Positions 1-8,643 of a stretch of DNA of 64,000 nucleotides are shown in pieces; position 1 is the stretch's first letter, and each line of letters opens with the position of its first letter. The DNA comes from Streptomyces violascens (GTDB lineage: Bacteria > Actinomycetota > Actinomycetes > Streptomycetales > Streptomycetaceae), in the NCBI RefSeq assembly GCF_014649955.1, contig NZ_BMUA01000008.1:124001-188000 (forward strand), read 5' to 3'. The notes below the pieces were generated by a model, which saw only the letters and a list, made by a program, of their open reading frames with translations, was not told the origin of the DNA and did not search any database. Made by a program: the position numbers and the translations under genes.

Positions 1-798
1 CAGTCCGATGGTGTCGCAGACGCCGGGCACGAAGTGCACACAGCCGAGCGAGCCCCAGCGGGACGGGTCGAGGTTCGGCAGCGTGACGGGCTGGCTCTCG
101 CCGATGAGGTAGAACCCGTTGGTCCACTGCCACTTGAAGGCGCCGGGCACCGTGCGGTCGGCCGCGTTGTTGGGGTCGAGGGCGTAGGTCAGGTCGTTCC
201 AGGTGATCAACGGGACGAGGGCGTCGACGCGGTGGTCGACCGCGGCCGTGGCCATCTGGATGGCGCCGCCGTACGAGCCGCCGATCATGCCGACGCGGGG
301 GTCGCCCGGGTGGTCCTTGGTGACATAGTCGATGCGCGTGCCGTCGTCGGCGGCGCGCGTACCGGCCAGGAAGTCGACGAGCCGGGACGCGGCGCGGCCG
401 TCGATCCCCGGGTCGTCCAGCGAGATGAGGCAGCCCGACTTGCCGAAGCCGAGCCCCGAGTAGGCGAGCGCGACATAGCCGCGGGTGGCGAACGCCCTGC
501 CGGTGGCGTCGGTCGTACCGTCCGACTTGCTGCCGCCGAAGCCGTTGGTGGTGAGCACGGCGGGGGCGGGGTGCGCCTTGTCGACCCCGGCCGGGCGGTA
601 GAGGTCGGCATCGACGGCGCAGGTCCGGCCGCCGACCGTGACCGTGAACCGCAGGGCGGTGACGGTGACTTGGGCCGGTGCGGCTCCCTGCGACGCGGCG
701 GCGGCCGGTGCGGCCGCGAGCAGCGGTACGGAGAGTGCGACGCCGAGGGCGGTCGCCAGCGGTTTGCGGACTCTGGGCACGGTACGGCGACGGGTCAC
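1..798 (-). CDS. Secreted S15-type (Xaa-Pro dipeptidyl-peptidase-like) alpha/beta hydrolase, 3' end outside window
   Basis: The gene starts at a GTG at 798 with a good upstream GGAGGAC site and continues past the left edge, so about 265 N-terminal residues are seen. The product opens with an Arg-rich n-region, a hydrophobic Leu/Ala core and an Ala-Ala-Ala-Ala-Ser stretch, which is a Sec-type signal peptide. The mature part has an alpha/beta-hydrolase nucleophile elbow Gly-Gly-Ser-Tyr-Gly-Gly preceded by a Gly-rich oxyanion region (Asn-Gly-Phe-Gly-Gly-Ser), as in S15 peptidases and CocE-like hydrolases. The catalytic Asp and His would lie outside the window. It is transcribed leftward like the peptidase operon upstream, but a 200-bp gap with a hairpin separates them. 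The exact substrate, peptide or ester, cannot be told. Confidence 0.8.
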   Translation of the reverse strand, partial: MTRRRTVPRVRKPLATALGVALSVPLLAAAPAAAASQGAAPAQVTVTALRFTVTVGGRTCAVDADLYRPAGVDKAHPAPAVLTTNGFGGSKSDGTTDATGRAFATRGYVALAYSGLGFGKSGCLISLDDPGIDGRAASRLVDFLAGTRAADDGTRIDYVTKDHPGDPRVGMIGGSYGGAIQMATAAVDHRVDALVPLITWNDLTYALDPNNAADRTVPGAFKWQWTNGFYLIGESQPVTLPNLDPSRWGSLGCVHFVPGVCDTIGL

Positions 799-956
799 GG
801 CGTCCTCCACGGCGAGCGAGCCTACGTCTTGGCAGGGCGGGCTCATGCTGTGACACGTGCCACTTCGCCGTCAACGGCTCTGGCACGAGCGGTTCAGCCA
901 TCCGGCGGCCGGGCAGACGGGGTTGTTGGTCGGGTGTGGGTCCGCTGAGGCTGGTC

Positions 957-972
957 GCGCGGTTCCCCGCGC
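957..972 (-). terminator. Hairpin after the four-peptidase operon
   Basis: A 6-bp GC stem (GCGCGG / CCGCGC) with a TTCC loop lies 29 bp beyond the stop codon of the S66 gene. It is also a copy of the common Streptomyces intergenic motif GGGGCGCGGGGAAC seen near 32.2 and 48.5 kb. There is no U-tract. A terminator role is inferred from position. Confidence 0.45.
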
Positions 973-1000
973 CCCTCAAGGGCGCCGGCACCTCAGCGGA

Positions 1001-1936
1001 TCAGGCGAGTGCGGGCACCTCGAGCGCCAGCGTGGCCCTCTCCGCGTCCAGTACCGCCGGCACCCCCAGCGGCATCGTCAGCGACGCCTCGCAGTGGCCG
1101 AAGCCCAGGTTCTCCACCACCGGTACGCCCAGACGGGCCAGGCGTTCGTGCAGTACCGGGCGCACCCTCTCCTCGTACGGGCCGCACTCCAGCCAGGAAC
1201 CGAGGGCCACGCCGGTGACGCCGTCCAGCCAGCCCGCGCGCAGGAGTTGGGTCAGCACCCGGTCCAGGCGGTAGTCCTCCTCGCCGATGTCTTCGAGGAC
1301 GAGCAGGCCGCCCGCGGCGGACGGGCGGGCGTGCGGGGTGGCGAGGTCCGCGGCGAGCAGGGACACACAGCCGCCGACGGTGACACCGCGGGCCCGGCCG
1401 GGGATCAGCCCGCGGGCTCCCGGCAAGCCGAGGGTCATCGCGGCCTCCGGCTCGAACAGGGTGGTGCGCAGGGACTCCTGGGTGGTGGCGTTCTTGACGA
1501 AGGCGAGCGTGGAGGCCATCGGGCCGTACAGGGTGGCCAGGCCGAGGCGGACGGCGAACGCCTCGTGCAGGGCGGTCACGTCGCTGTAGCCGATGAGCAC
1601 CTTGGGGCCGGCCGCCCGCAGCGCGTCCCAGTCGAGGAGGTCGACCATGCGCTGGGCGCCGTAGCCGCCGCGGGCGCACATCACCGCGTCGACCGTCGGG
1701 TCGCACCAGGCCCGCTGGAAGTCGCGTGCCCGCGTCTCGTCCTCGCCCGCCAGGTACCTGAACTCCGGGTGCCTGGCGGTGAGTCGGGGCGTGACGACCG
1801 GGTCGAGGTGCCAGCCGCGCAGCACGTCGAGCCCGGCCTCGAGGCGCTCCTCGACGACGGGCCCGCTGGGGGCGACCACCGCGATCCTGGAGCCGGGGCG
1901 CAGCCGGGGCGGGCGGGTGAGTGCGACTGCGGTCAC
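1001..1936 (-). CDS. S66 family LD-carboxypeptidase (MccF/LdcA-like)
   Basis: 311 residues, the usual size for the family. LD-carboxypeptidases cleave the L-D bond between the diamino acid and the terminal D-Ala of murein tetrapeptides; MccF members cleave related amide bonds. Visible family features are the N-terminal Ala-Pro-Ser-Gly loop, the Ala-Arg-Gly-Gly-Tyr-Gly motif, Gly-Tyr-Ser-Asp with the likely nucleophile Ser, Leu-Glu-Asp-Ile-Gly-Glu with the triad Glu, and Gly-Phe-Gly-His with the triad His. There is no signal peptide, so it should act in the cytoplasm. The GTG start overlaps the TGA of the S9 gene upstream by 4 nt (GTGA), so translation is probably coupled. It is the last gene of the four-peptidase operon. 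Confidence 0.85.
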   Translation of the reverse strand: MTAVALTRPPRLRPGSRIAVVAPSGPVVEERLEAGLDVLRGWHLDPVVTPRLTARHPEFRYLAGEDETRARDFQRAWCDPTVDAVMCARGGYGAQRMVDLLDWDALRAAGPKVLIGYSDVTALHEAFAVRLGLATLYGPMASTLAFVKNATTQESLRTTLFEPEAAMTLGLPGARGLIPGRARGVTVGGCVSLLAADLATPHARPSAAGGLLVLEDIGEEDYRLDRVLTQLLRAGWLDGVTGVALGSWLECGPYEERVRPVLHERLARLGVPVVENLGFGHCEASLTMPLGVPAVLDAERATLALEVPALA

Positions 1937-3912
1937 TTGGTGAGCTCCAGGAGGGGGATGTCGGTGCGGTCGATCGCGAACACCTGGGCGTACAGCGAGA
2001 GCTCGGCCTCCAGGGCGCGGATCATCGTGTCGGCGCGGCGGAAGCCGTGGCCCTCGCCCTCGAAGGTGAGGTAGGCGTGCGGGATGCCGCGCCCGGCCAT
2101 CTTCTCCAGGAAGTGCTCGCACTGCGCGGGCGGGCAGATCGCGTCGTCCAGGCCCTGGAGCAGCAGGAAGGGTGCGGTGATGCGGTCCGCGTGCTGGGCG
2201 GGCGAGCGTTCGCGGTAGCGGCCGGGCAGTTCGGCGTACGGGCCGACGAGGCTCTCCAGGTACCGCGATTCGAAGTCGTGGGTGACGTCGAGCCAGGTCG
2301 CGAGGTCGAGGACAGGGTAGATGACGGTGCCGCAGGCGTACACGTCGGTCGCGGCGAGGGAGGCGGCCGTGGTCCAGCCTCCCGCGCTGCCGCCTCGGAT
2401 CGCGAGACGGCGCGGGTCGGCGGTGCCCTCGTCGGCCAGGGCGCGGGCGACAGCGGCGCAGTCCTCGACGTCGACGACGCCCCACTGTTCGCACAGCCGG
2501 TTGCGGTAGGCGCGCCCGTAGCCCGTGGAGCCCCTGTAGTCGACCTTGACGACGCCGATGCCGCGCGAGGTGAAGTAGGCGGTCTCCAGGTCGAGTACGA
2601 GGGACACATTGCTGGTGGGGCCGCCATGTGCCCAGATCACATACGGCGGCAGTTCTTCGGCGGGGGCGATCCGGTCGGGACTGTGCGGCGGGTAGACGTG
2701 GGCGTGGATGTCCCGGCCGCCGGGTCCGGTGTAGGTGCGGATCAGCGGCTCGGGGTAGTACGCGGGGTCGACCGCGTCGTCGTGGCCGCAGCCGATCACG
2801 CGGGCGCGGCCGGTGGCGGTGTCGAGTTCGACGAGTTCGTATGCGGTGCGCGGGCTCGCCGCCACACCTACGACGCGGCTGCCGTGGGCGGCGAGCGTCG
2901 GGTTCCACTGGGTCCAGGGCCCTGCGGCGTCGACGAGTTCGCCGCTCTCGGGGTCGAGTATGCCGAGCGTGGTGGCGCCCCGGCCGTGCACGACGGCGAC
3001 GAGGCCGCTGTCCAGGGGCTGGAACCAGCGCCGCCCGACCTGCCAGAGCGGTCCCGCGAACTCCTCCTCGCGGGGGCAGAGCGCGACCGCCTCCTCTGCC
3101 TCGGGGTCGCCGCGGTACAGGTTCCACCAGCCGCTGCGGTCGGAGGCGAACAGGAGCTGCCCGTCGGCGGACCAGTCGGCCTGTGCGATGGATTCCTCGG
3201 GGCCGCCCGCGAACGTGCGGGCCCGGCGCAAGGTGCCGTCCGCGTCGACGTCGGCGAGGATCAGCTCGGTGCCGTCCCACGGCATCCGGGGGTGGTCCCA
3301 GCCGATCCACGCGGCCCGCCGCCCGTCGGGCGAGAGCCGCGGGCCGGTGACGAAGCGGTGCCGCGCTTCAGTCAACTCCCTCACCGCGCCCCGGTGTTCG
3401 GCGGCCGATCCGTCCAGCGGCACGGCGGCGATCACACGCCGTACGTCGGTGGGGCCCTCGCCGGTGAACTCCTCCAGGACGCACCACACCTCGCCCCGGT
3501 CGAGGTCGATCCGGGGGTCGGCCCAGCGCAGGCCCCCGCCGACCGGGGACAGCGGAGTGAGCGGCCTGGGCGCGGCGGTCGCGTTCGGCTCGTACGCGTA
3601 GAGGCGCTGGTCGTCGAAGTGCACGAAGACGACGAGCGGCCCCCTTGCCGTGCGGTCGGCTCCGTCCCAGGGACGGCCGCCGTACTCCATGACCCGGCTG
3701 CGCACGTTCCACGGTTCGGGCAGGACCTGCTGCGCCTCGCCCTCGGGCCGGCGGCGCACCAGGACCCGCCTGCCGCCCTCGGCGGGGCGCGCCTCCGTCC
3801 ACCACAGGTCGTCGCCGACCACCCCGACGTGGTCGGGGTAGCCGTCGTGGGCGGCGGCGAGCGCCGCGTCGATCGGCGACGGCCAGCTTCCGTAGGGCGC
3901 GGTGGGCACCAT
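1933..3912 (-). CDS. S9 family prolyl oligopeptidase-like peptidase
   Basis: 659 residues. The N-terminal ~380 residues read as a beta-propeller with repeated Trp-Ser-x-Asp-Gly and Ser-Pro-Asp-Gly blades. The C-terminal ~270 residues are an alpha/beta hydrolase with the nucleophile elbow Gly-Gly-Ser-Ala-Gly-Gly, an Asp in Gly-Leu-Asp-Asp and a His in Gly-Glu-Gly-His-Gly-Phe. Such enzymes trim short peptides in the cytoplasm; no signal peptide is seen. The ATG at 3912 is preceded by GGGAGAG at good spacing, while the longer reading upstream lacks support. It lies 22 bp after the M20 gene and overlaps the S66 gene by 4 nt. Confidence 0.88.
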   Translation of the reverse strand: MVPTAPYGSWPSPIDAALAAAHDGYPDHVGVVGDDLWWTEARPAEGGRRVLVRRRPEGEAQQVLPEPWNVRSRVMEYGGRPWDGADRTARGPLVVFVHFDDQRLYAYEPNATAAPRPLTPLSPVGGGLRWADPRIDLDRGEVWCVLEEFTGEGPTDVRRVIAAVPLDGSAAEHRGAVRELTEARHRFVTGPRLSPDGRRAAWIGWDHPRMPWDGTELILADVDADGTLRRARTFAGGPEESIAQADWSADGQLLFASDRSGWWNLYRGDPEAEEAVALCPREEEFAGPLWQVGRRWFQPLDSGLVAVVHGRGATTLGILDPESGELVDAAGPWTQWNPTLAAHGSRVVGVAASPRTAYELVELDTATGRARVIGCGHDDAVDPAYYPEPLIRTYTGPGGRDIHAHVYPPHSPDRIAPAEELPPYVIWAHGGPTSNVSLVLDLETAYFTSRGIGVVKVDYRGSTGYGRAYRNRLCEQWGVVDVEDCAAVARALADEGTADPRRLAIRGGSAGGWTTAASLAATDVYACGTVIYPVLDLATWLDVTHDFESRYLESLVGPYAELPGRYRERSPAQHADRITAPFLLLQGLDDAICPPAQCEHFLEKMAGRGIPHAYLTFEGEGHGFRRADTMIRALEAELSLYAQVFAIDRTDIPLLELTK

Positions 3913-3934
3913 CGTGGCAACTCTCCCTCGGGGG

Positions 3935-5266
3935 CTATGCGGACCGCAGGTAGTGGTCGAGGACCCGGACGCCGAAGTGCAGCGCGTCCACGGGCACCCG
4001 TTCGTCGACGCCGTGGAACAGCGCCTGGTAGTCGAGCCCGGCCGGCATCCGCAGCGGCGCGAAGCCGTAGCCGGTGATGCCGAGCCGCGAGAACTGCTTG
4101 GCGTCGGTACCGCCCGACATGCAGTACGGCACCACATGGCCTTCCGGCGCGAACCGCTCGATGGCGGCCCTCAGTTTGAGGTACGTCGGTGAGTCGAGCG
4201 GCGCCTGGAGCGCGACCTCGCCGTGGTGGAAGTCCCAGTCGACGTCGGGCCCGGTCAGTCCGTCCATCGTCGTACGGAACTCGGCCTCGCCGCCCGGCAC
4301 GATGCGCCCGTCGACGTAGGCGGTCGCGTGGCCCGGGATGACGTTGACCTTGTAACCGGCGTCCAGCATCGTCGGGTTGGCGCTGTTGCGGATCACCGGC
4401 TCGACCAGGGCGGCGGCCGGGCCGAGCTTGCCGAGCAGTTCGTCGGCGTCGAAGCCCTCGGCGTCCGGGTCGGCGTCGATGCCGTGCAGGGCGGCGAGTT
4501 CGACGAGGCTCGCGCGGACCGTGGGGGTGATCCTGACCGGCCACTCGTGCTCGCCGACGCGGGCGATGGCCGAGGCGAGCCGGCTGACCGCGTTGTGGTG
4601 GTTCACCTTGGAGCCGTGGCCCGCGCGGCCGTGCGCGGTGAGCCGGAGCCAGGCGGTGCCGCGCTCCCCCGCGCCGATCGGATAGATCTCCATGCCCCGC
4701 CCGGCGTGGAAGGTGACGCCGCCCGACTCGCCGATGCCCTCCGTGCACCCCTCGAACAGTTCGGGGTGGTGGTCGGCGAGGAAGCCCGAGCCGTCGACGG
4801 CGCTGGCCTCCTCGTCGGCGGTGTACGCGATGACGATGTCCCGCCGGGGCCGCATCCCGTGCCGGGCCCAGGCGCGTACGACCGCGAGGACCATGGCGTC
4901 CATGTTCTTCATGTCGACGGCGCCCCGGCCCCACACCACGCCATTGGTGACCTCGCCCGAGAAGGGGTGAACGCTCCAGTCGGCGGCCTCGGCGGGCACC
5001 ACGTCGAGGTGGCCGTGCACCAGGAGGGCGTCGGCCGAGGGGTCGGTGCCCTCGATCCGGGCGACCACGTTGGTTCGTCCCCGGGTGCGCTCCAGCATGC
5101 AGGGTTCGAGGCCCGCTCCGGCGAGGCGCTCGGCGACGTACTCGGCGGCCGGGCGCTCCTGGCAGTCGCCGCCGCCCCGGTTGCTGGTGTCGATCCGGAT
5201 GAGCTCGGAGGTGAAGGACACCACCTCGTCGAGCGCCACCTGATCGGCTGTCTCCGCCTCAGCCAT
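3935..5266 (-). CDS. M20 family metallopeptidase (dipeptidase/carboxypeptidase-like)
   Basis: 443 residues. M20 enzymes are di-zinc amidohydrolases acting on dipeptides or N-acylated amino acids. Visible motifs are His-Gly-His-Leu-Asp-Val-Val-Pro (first metal His plus Asp), Gly-Arg-Gly-Ala-Val-Asp-Met-Lys (bridging Asp), Thr-Ala-Asp-Glu-Glu (general base Glu and ligand Glu), and a C-terminal Ser-Gly-Gly-Thr-Asp-Ala-Lys followed by the last ligand His region. The ATG at 5266 sits 6 nt after GGAGGAG and overlaps the end of the M55 gene by 8 nt, which indicates coupling. Cytoplasmic. The operon suggests it finishes off dipeptides released by its neighbours. Confidence 0.88.
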   Translation of the reverse strand: MAEAETADQVALDEVVSFTSELIRIDTSNRGGGDCQERPAAEYVAERLAGAGLEPCMLERTRGRTNVVARIEGTDPSADALLVHGHLDVVPAEAADWSVHPFSGEVTNGVVWGRGAVDMKNMDAMVLAVVRAWARHGMRPRRDIVIAYTADEEASAVDGSGFLADHHPELFEGCTEGIGESGGVTFHAGRGMEIYPIGAGERGTAWLRLTAHGRAGHGSKVNHHNAVSRLASAIARVGEHEWPVRITPTVRASLVELAALHGIDADPDAEGFDADELLGKLGPAAALVEPVIRNSANPTMLDAGYKVNVIPGHATAYVDGRIVPGGEAEFRTTMDGLTGPDVDWDFHHGEVALQAPLDSPTYLKLRAAIERFAPEGHVVPYCMSGGTDAKQFSRLGITGYGFAPLRMPAGLDYQALFHGVDERVPVDALHFGVRVLDHYLRSA

Positions 5267-6092
5267 ATTGCTCCTCCACCGCGGACGAGACGATCGTCGT
5301 GACCGCCTTGAAGGTGCGAATGCCCTCATACATCGTCAAACTGGTGTAGGAAACGCGCCGTTCACCCGTACGCGCCACGCCGGGCACCACAGTGGCCGCG
5401 TCGGCGAGGTGCTCGGCGTCGAACTCGATCTCCACGGTGAACGGGCCGCCCTCCGCGGGCGCGACCCTGCGCGCGAGGGCCGCGGCCTCCTTGGCCGCCG
5501 CCCTGATGTCCCCGGCGGTACGCGCGGGGGTGCGGCAGACCGCCGCGTACCGCGAGACGTGGTCCTTGACGGCCACCTTGCGCGCGTCCGGCGCATAGCC
5601 CTCGGCATCGGCGCAGGTGAGGTCGTCGCCGGTGACCAGCACCACCGGCACCCCGTACTCGGCGACGACGTGCGCGTTGAGCAGCCCCTCGCTGGCGCGG
5701 GCGCCGTTGAGCCACACCCCGGTGATGGAGTTGGCGAGGTAGGTGTGGGCGAGCACGCCCTGCGTGCCGGCGCCCGTGTGGTAGCCGACGAAGGCGATCC
5801 CGTCGACGTCGCCGTGCTGGATGCCCTCCACCATGGACAGCGACTTGTGCTTGCCGGTGAGCATCTGGGCCCGCTCGTCGAGCCGCTCCAACAGCAGATT
5901 GCGCATGGACCAGTGCGCCTCGTTGATGAGCACCTCGTCGGCGCCCCCGTCGAAGAAACCGAGCACGGCCGCGTTCACATCCGAGGTGAACATGCCCCGG
6001 CAGCGCTCCCACTGCGGCGTTCCCGGCAGCACATCGGCCGGCCAGGTGACTCCGGTGGCGCCTTCCATGTCCGCACTGATGAGGATCTTCAT
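5259..6092 (-). CDS. M55 family D-aminopeptidase (DppA-like)
   Basis: 277 residues, the usual DppA size. DppA-type enzymes are zinc D-aminopeptidases that release N-terminal D-amino acids. The N-terminus has the hallmark Ala-Asp-Met-Glu-Gly-Ala-Thr-Gly-Val with metal-binding Asp and Glu. An Asn-Glu-Ala-His-Trp-Ser-Met segment and a Gly-Tyr-His-Thr-Gly-Ala-Gly segment supply the other His ligands or catalytic His. It is the first gene of the leftward four-peptidase operon; the flavin-reductase gene diverges on the other side. The pairing with M20, S9 and S66 enzymes supports a role on peptides containing D-residues, possibly wall turnover products. Confidence 0.9.
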   Translation of the reverse strand: MKILISADMEGATGVTWPADVLPGTPQWERCRGMFTSDVNAAVLGFFDGGADEVLINEAHWSMRNLLLERLDERAQMLTGKHKSLSMVEGIQHGDVDGIAFVGYHTGAGTQGVLAHTYLANSITGVWLNGARASEGLLNAHVVAEYGVPVVLVTGDDLTCADAEGYAPDARKVAVKDHVSRYAAVCRTPARTAGDIRAAAKEAAALARRVAPAEGGPFTVEIEFDAEHLADAATVVPGVARTGERRVSYTSLTMYEGIRTFKAVTTIVSSAVEEQYG

Positions 6093-6341
6093 GGCGCCCC
6101 ACGGTACCTGTCACCCCATACCCAGGCCAGGGACCGGGCGGACACCAGAGGTCCATACCAGTGACGCCCGGTGCGGAGGCCGACGGGGCCGCGCCGCCGC
6201 GTCGCTCGCCCACACCGCGCGCGTACCTCAACCACCCGCCGGACGAACCGAGTTGAGCAGATGGAGTACCTCATCCAGGTGTGGCCCGCCCTGACCCCGG
6301 CGCATGCCCGGCGGTCTCCGCCGGGCGGCGGGAAGGAGCCA

Positions 6342-6956
6342 ATGGATACTGGCCGCATGCGTATTGACTTCGATCCCGCCGCCATGTCCCGCGTCGAGTT
6401 CTACCGTCTGCTCACCGCGACCGTGGTGCCGCGGCCCATCGCCTGGGTGTCGACGGTGGACGGGGACGGCACCCCCAACCTCGCGCCGCACTCGTTCTTC
6501 ACCATTTCCTCCGTCGCGCCGCCCGTCGTCCAGTTCACCTCGGTGGGACGCAAGGACTCGCTCCGCAATGTCGAGGCGACCGGGCAGTTCGTGGTCAACT
6601 TCGCGCCCGAACCGCTTCATGCGCAGATCAACGGCACGGCGACCAACTTCCCTCCCGGAGTCAGCGAGTTCGATCAGGCGGGCCTCGCCACCGAGCCGAG
6701 CCTGCGCGTGAAGCCGCCGCGGGTGGCCCTGTCGCCGGTGGCGCTGGAGTGCGAGCTGCACAGCACGCTCGGGATCGGTGACTCGACGGTCGTGTTCGGG
6801 CGCGTCGTGCACGCGGTGGTCTCGGACGAGGTCATGGTCGACGGCCACCCCGAGATCACCCGGCTGCGACCGCTGTCCCGGCTCGGCAAGGACGAGTGGG
6901 GCACCCTCGCCGAGCCGCGCGAGCTCGGCCGCGTGCCGTACACCGGCGGCGCCTGA
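6342..6956 (+). CDS. Flavin reductase-like (split-barrel FMN-binding) family protein
   Basis: 204 residues. The sequence has the flavin reductase-like fold signature: Thr-Ala-Thr-Val-Val-Pro-Arg-Pro-Ile-Ala-Trp-Val-Ser-Thr near the N-terminus, Asn-Leu-Ala-Pro-His-Ser-Phe-Phe, and a Lys-Asp-Ser-Leu-Arg-Asn segment that usually contacts FMN phosphate. Relatives reduce flavin or act as FMN-dependent oxidoreductases of unknown substrate. I chose the ATG at 6342, 3 nt after AAGGAG; a second in-frame ATG at 6357 would leave an 18-nt gap, so the start is uncertain by five codons. It diverges from the peptidase operon and stands alone. Confidence 0.8.
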   Translation: MDTGRMRIDFDPAAMSRVEFYRLLTATVVPRPIAWVSTVDGDGTPNLAPHSFFTISSVAPPVVQFTSVGRKDSLRNVEATGQFVVNFAPEPLHAQINGTATNFPPGVSEFDQAGLATEPSLRVKPPRVALSPVALECELHSTLGIGDSTVVFGRVVHAVVSDEVMVDGHPEITRLRPLSRLGKDEWGTLAEPRELGRVPYTGGA

Positions 6957-7205
6957 GCTCGGACCCAGGGGCCGCACCGCCCGCTCGGCATGCGGTGGCC
7001 CGGCGGGCGGACCACTCTGGGTTCATGGGCAGAGCAAGAACAGGGAGCACCCACCCACCCCTGCGGCGCGACGTGGTGCGCGCCCGGGCCCGGCAGGCGG
7101 GGTGGGCCGCCCGCCTGGCAGGCCGCATCTGGCTGGCCGGGCGTCTTGCGGGCCGCTGGGAGGAGCGGCTGCGGCGGTTTCGGCGGCGGCGCCGATAGCT
7201 CCCGG

Positions 7206-8555
7206 CTATCGCCCGGCGGCCGGCACGGCGTGCAGGTGCTCCAGGCGGCGCTGTACGGCCTCCAGTGCGCCGCGCTGACGGCCCGGGACCTGACGGCGCA
7301 GGGTGACCAGGGCCGGGGCGAGGGAGCGGGCGCGGTCCGGGTCGCGGAGCTGCTCCCACTGGTGGTGCGCGCGGTCGACCGCGCCCTGGACGTCGGTGTC
7401 GTCGGTGGTCTGCCCGCGGGCGAGCCGGGCCTGCGCACAGGCCATCCACCACTCGCAGGACCGGGCCGGTTCCCCCGCGAGCCGGGCGAGGTCGGCGCGG
7501 ACCTCCAGCCAGTGGATCGCCTCGAGTGACCCCGGCCCGTACGCGCGCAGCGCCTCGCTCTCCCACATCGCCGCCATGGAGGCCGCCTCACCGTGGCGTC
7601 CCGCAGCGGCGGCGGCCAGGATCGCCGGATGCGGGTCGGCCCCGGCGGGCGGTGCGGACTGCCGGGGCGGCGGGTCGGGGGGCACACCGTCCATGGCCAG
7701 GTAGAGCGCGTCGCCGGGGCCCACCCGGTCCGCCGCGTACGCGTGGAGCTCGGTGAGCGACGGCCGGGCGCCGCCGCGCCACACCTCGGCGTACACCTTC
7801 AGATAGTCGGGGGTGACGATCTTCCGGCGCGGTGCGGGTGCGGTGATCCGTCCGTACAGGCGGACGCCGTGGCTAAGGGCGAGACCCTCCTGCCGCAGCC
7901 GCTGCCAGGCCTCCGTGGTGGCGGCCAGGTCGACGACGACCGTGGTCGTGCCGGGCCCGCGCACCTGGAACTCGTGCGCCAGCCAGGCCCACGGAAGGCC
8001 GGTGTAGCGCACGGTCGCCCGGGTGGTGCGGGCGAGTGCGACATGGATCTGCTGCTGTTTGGCGTCCACGTGCAACTGGCCCGCCAGGTACAGGAACAGC
8101 GGGCCGGGCGCGGCGGCCGCGGCGCGGATCCGGGTCAGCACGGTCTGCGGGTCCACCGGATCGGCGAGCTCCACGACGGTGGCCGCGCCGCTACCGGCCA
8201 GCACGGCCGGGGCGACCGCGGCCAGGCCCGGCAGGACCGACGCCGCATCGATGAGACGGCCCTTGTTCGCCGGAGCGGCCGCCAGTAGCAGCGCCGTCCC
8301 CGGGTCCTCCCCCTTGATCAGCACAGCAGCACCGTATCCGGTCGACCCGTACGGCGCCTCGTCGATCGCCAGGATGCGGGGCCGCGCGCGGGGGCCACGG
8401 CACGCGCCGCCGTCCGGGACGAGGGCCGCCCCGCGCGCGGCGGCGACGAGTTCTGGCCATTCACGGCGAGAGCCGCGCGGGCCCGACGGGCATCGGCCGC
8501 CCCGGAACTGCGGGCCTGCGACTGTCTGATGGATCACACTTTCCTGACGGATCAT
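7206..8555 (-). CDS. Hypothetical protein: degenerate caspase/CHAT-like fold plus TPR-like tail
   Basis: 449 residues; I do not recognise a named family. The N-terminal ~290 residues alternate hydrophobic strands and helices and contain Phe-Leu-Tyr-Leu-Ala-Gly-Gln-Leu-His, reminiscent of the His strand of caspase/CHAT peptidases, followed by Thr-Val-Val-Val-Asp-Leu-Ala where those enzymes carry the catalytic Cys. No Cys is present there, so any such domain would be inactive. A Pro-rich linker leads to ~130 helical residues with Ala-Gly-Arg-His-Gly-Glu-Ala repeats resembling TPR units. The start is the first ATG (8555) with only a weak GGCGGTG upstream; the region before it codes poorly. It diverges from the nitronate monooxygenase gene. 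Confidence 0.65.
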   Translation of the reverse strand: MIRQESVIHQTVAGPQFRGGRCPSGPRGSRREWPELVAAARGAALVPDGGACRGPRARPRILAIDEAPYGSTGYGAAVLIKGEDPGTALLLAAAPANKGRLIDAASVLPGLAAVAPAVLAGSGAATVVELADPVDPQTVLTRIRAAAAAPGPLFLYLAGQLHVDAKQQQIHVALARTTRATVRYTGLPWAWLAHEFQVRGPGTTTVVVDLAATTEAWQRLRQEGLALSHGVRLYGRITAPAPRRKIVTPDYLKVYAEVWRGGARPSLTELHAYAADRVGPGDALYLAMDGVPPDPPPRQSAPPAGADPHPAILAAAAAGRHGEAASMAAMWESEALRAYGPGSLEAIHWLEVRADLARLAGEPARSCEWWMACAQARLARGQTTDDTDVQGAVDRAHHQWEQLRDPDRARSLAPALVTLRRQVPGRQRGALEAVQRRLEHLHAVPAAGR

Positions 8556-8643
8556 CACCGCCGGCTGCGTGTAGGCATCACATAGTTCGTGGAGACACCG
8601 CACCACACCCCCCACGCCCCTCAACGCCCCGGAGCAGTCCGCA

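Noticed and set aside
34..948. Long open frames opposite the S15 hydrolase and other real genes
   Set aside because: High GC keeps antisense frames open; their products are Gly/Arg/Ala nonsense with no motifs, while the opposite strand encodes clear enzymes.
6896..7198. Arg-rich 100-codon rightward frame (and its inner ATG at 7024)
   Set aside because: No ribosome site, composition of random GC-rich DNA, and it lies between two well-defined genes.
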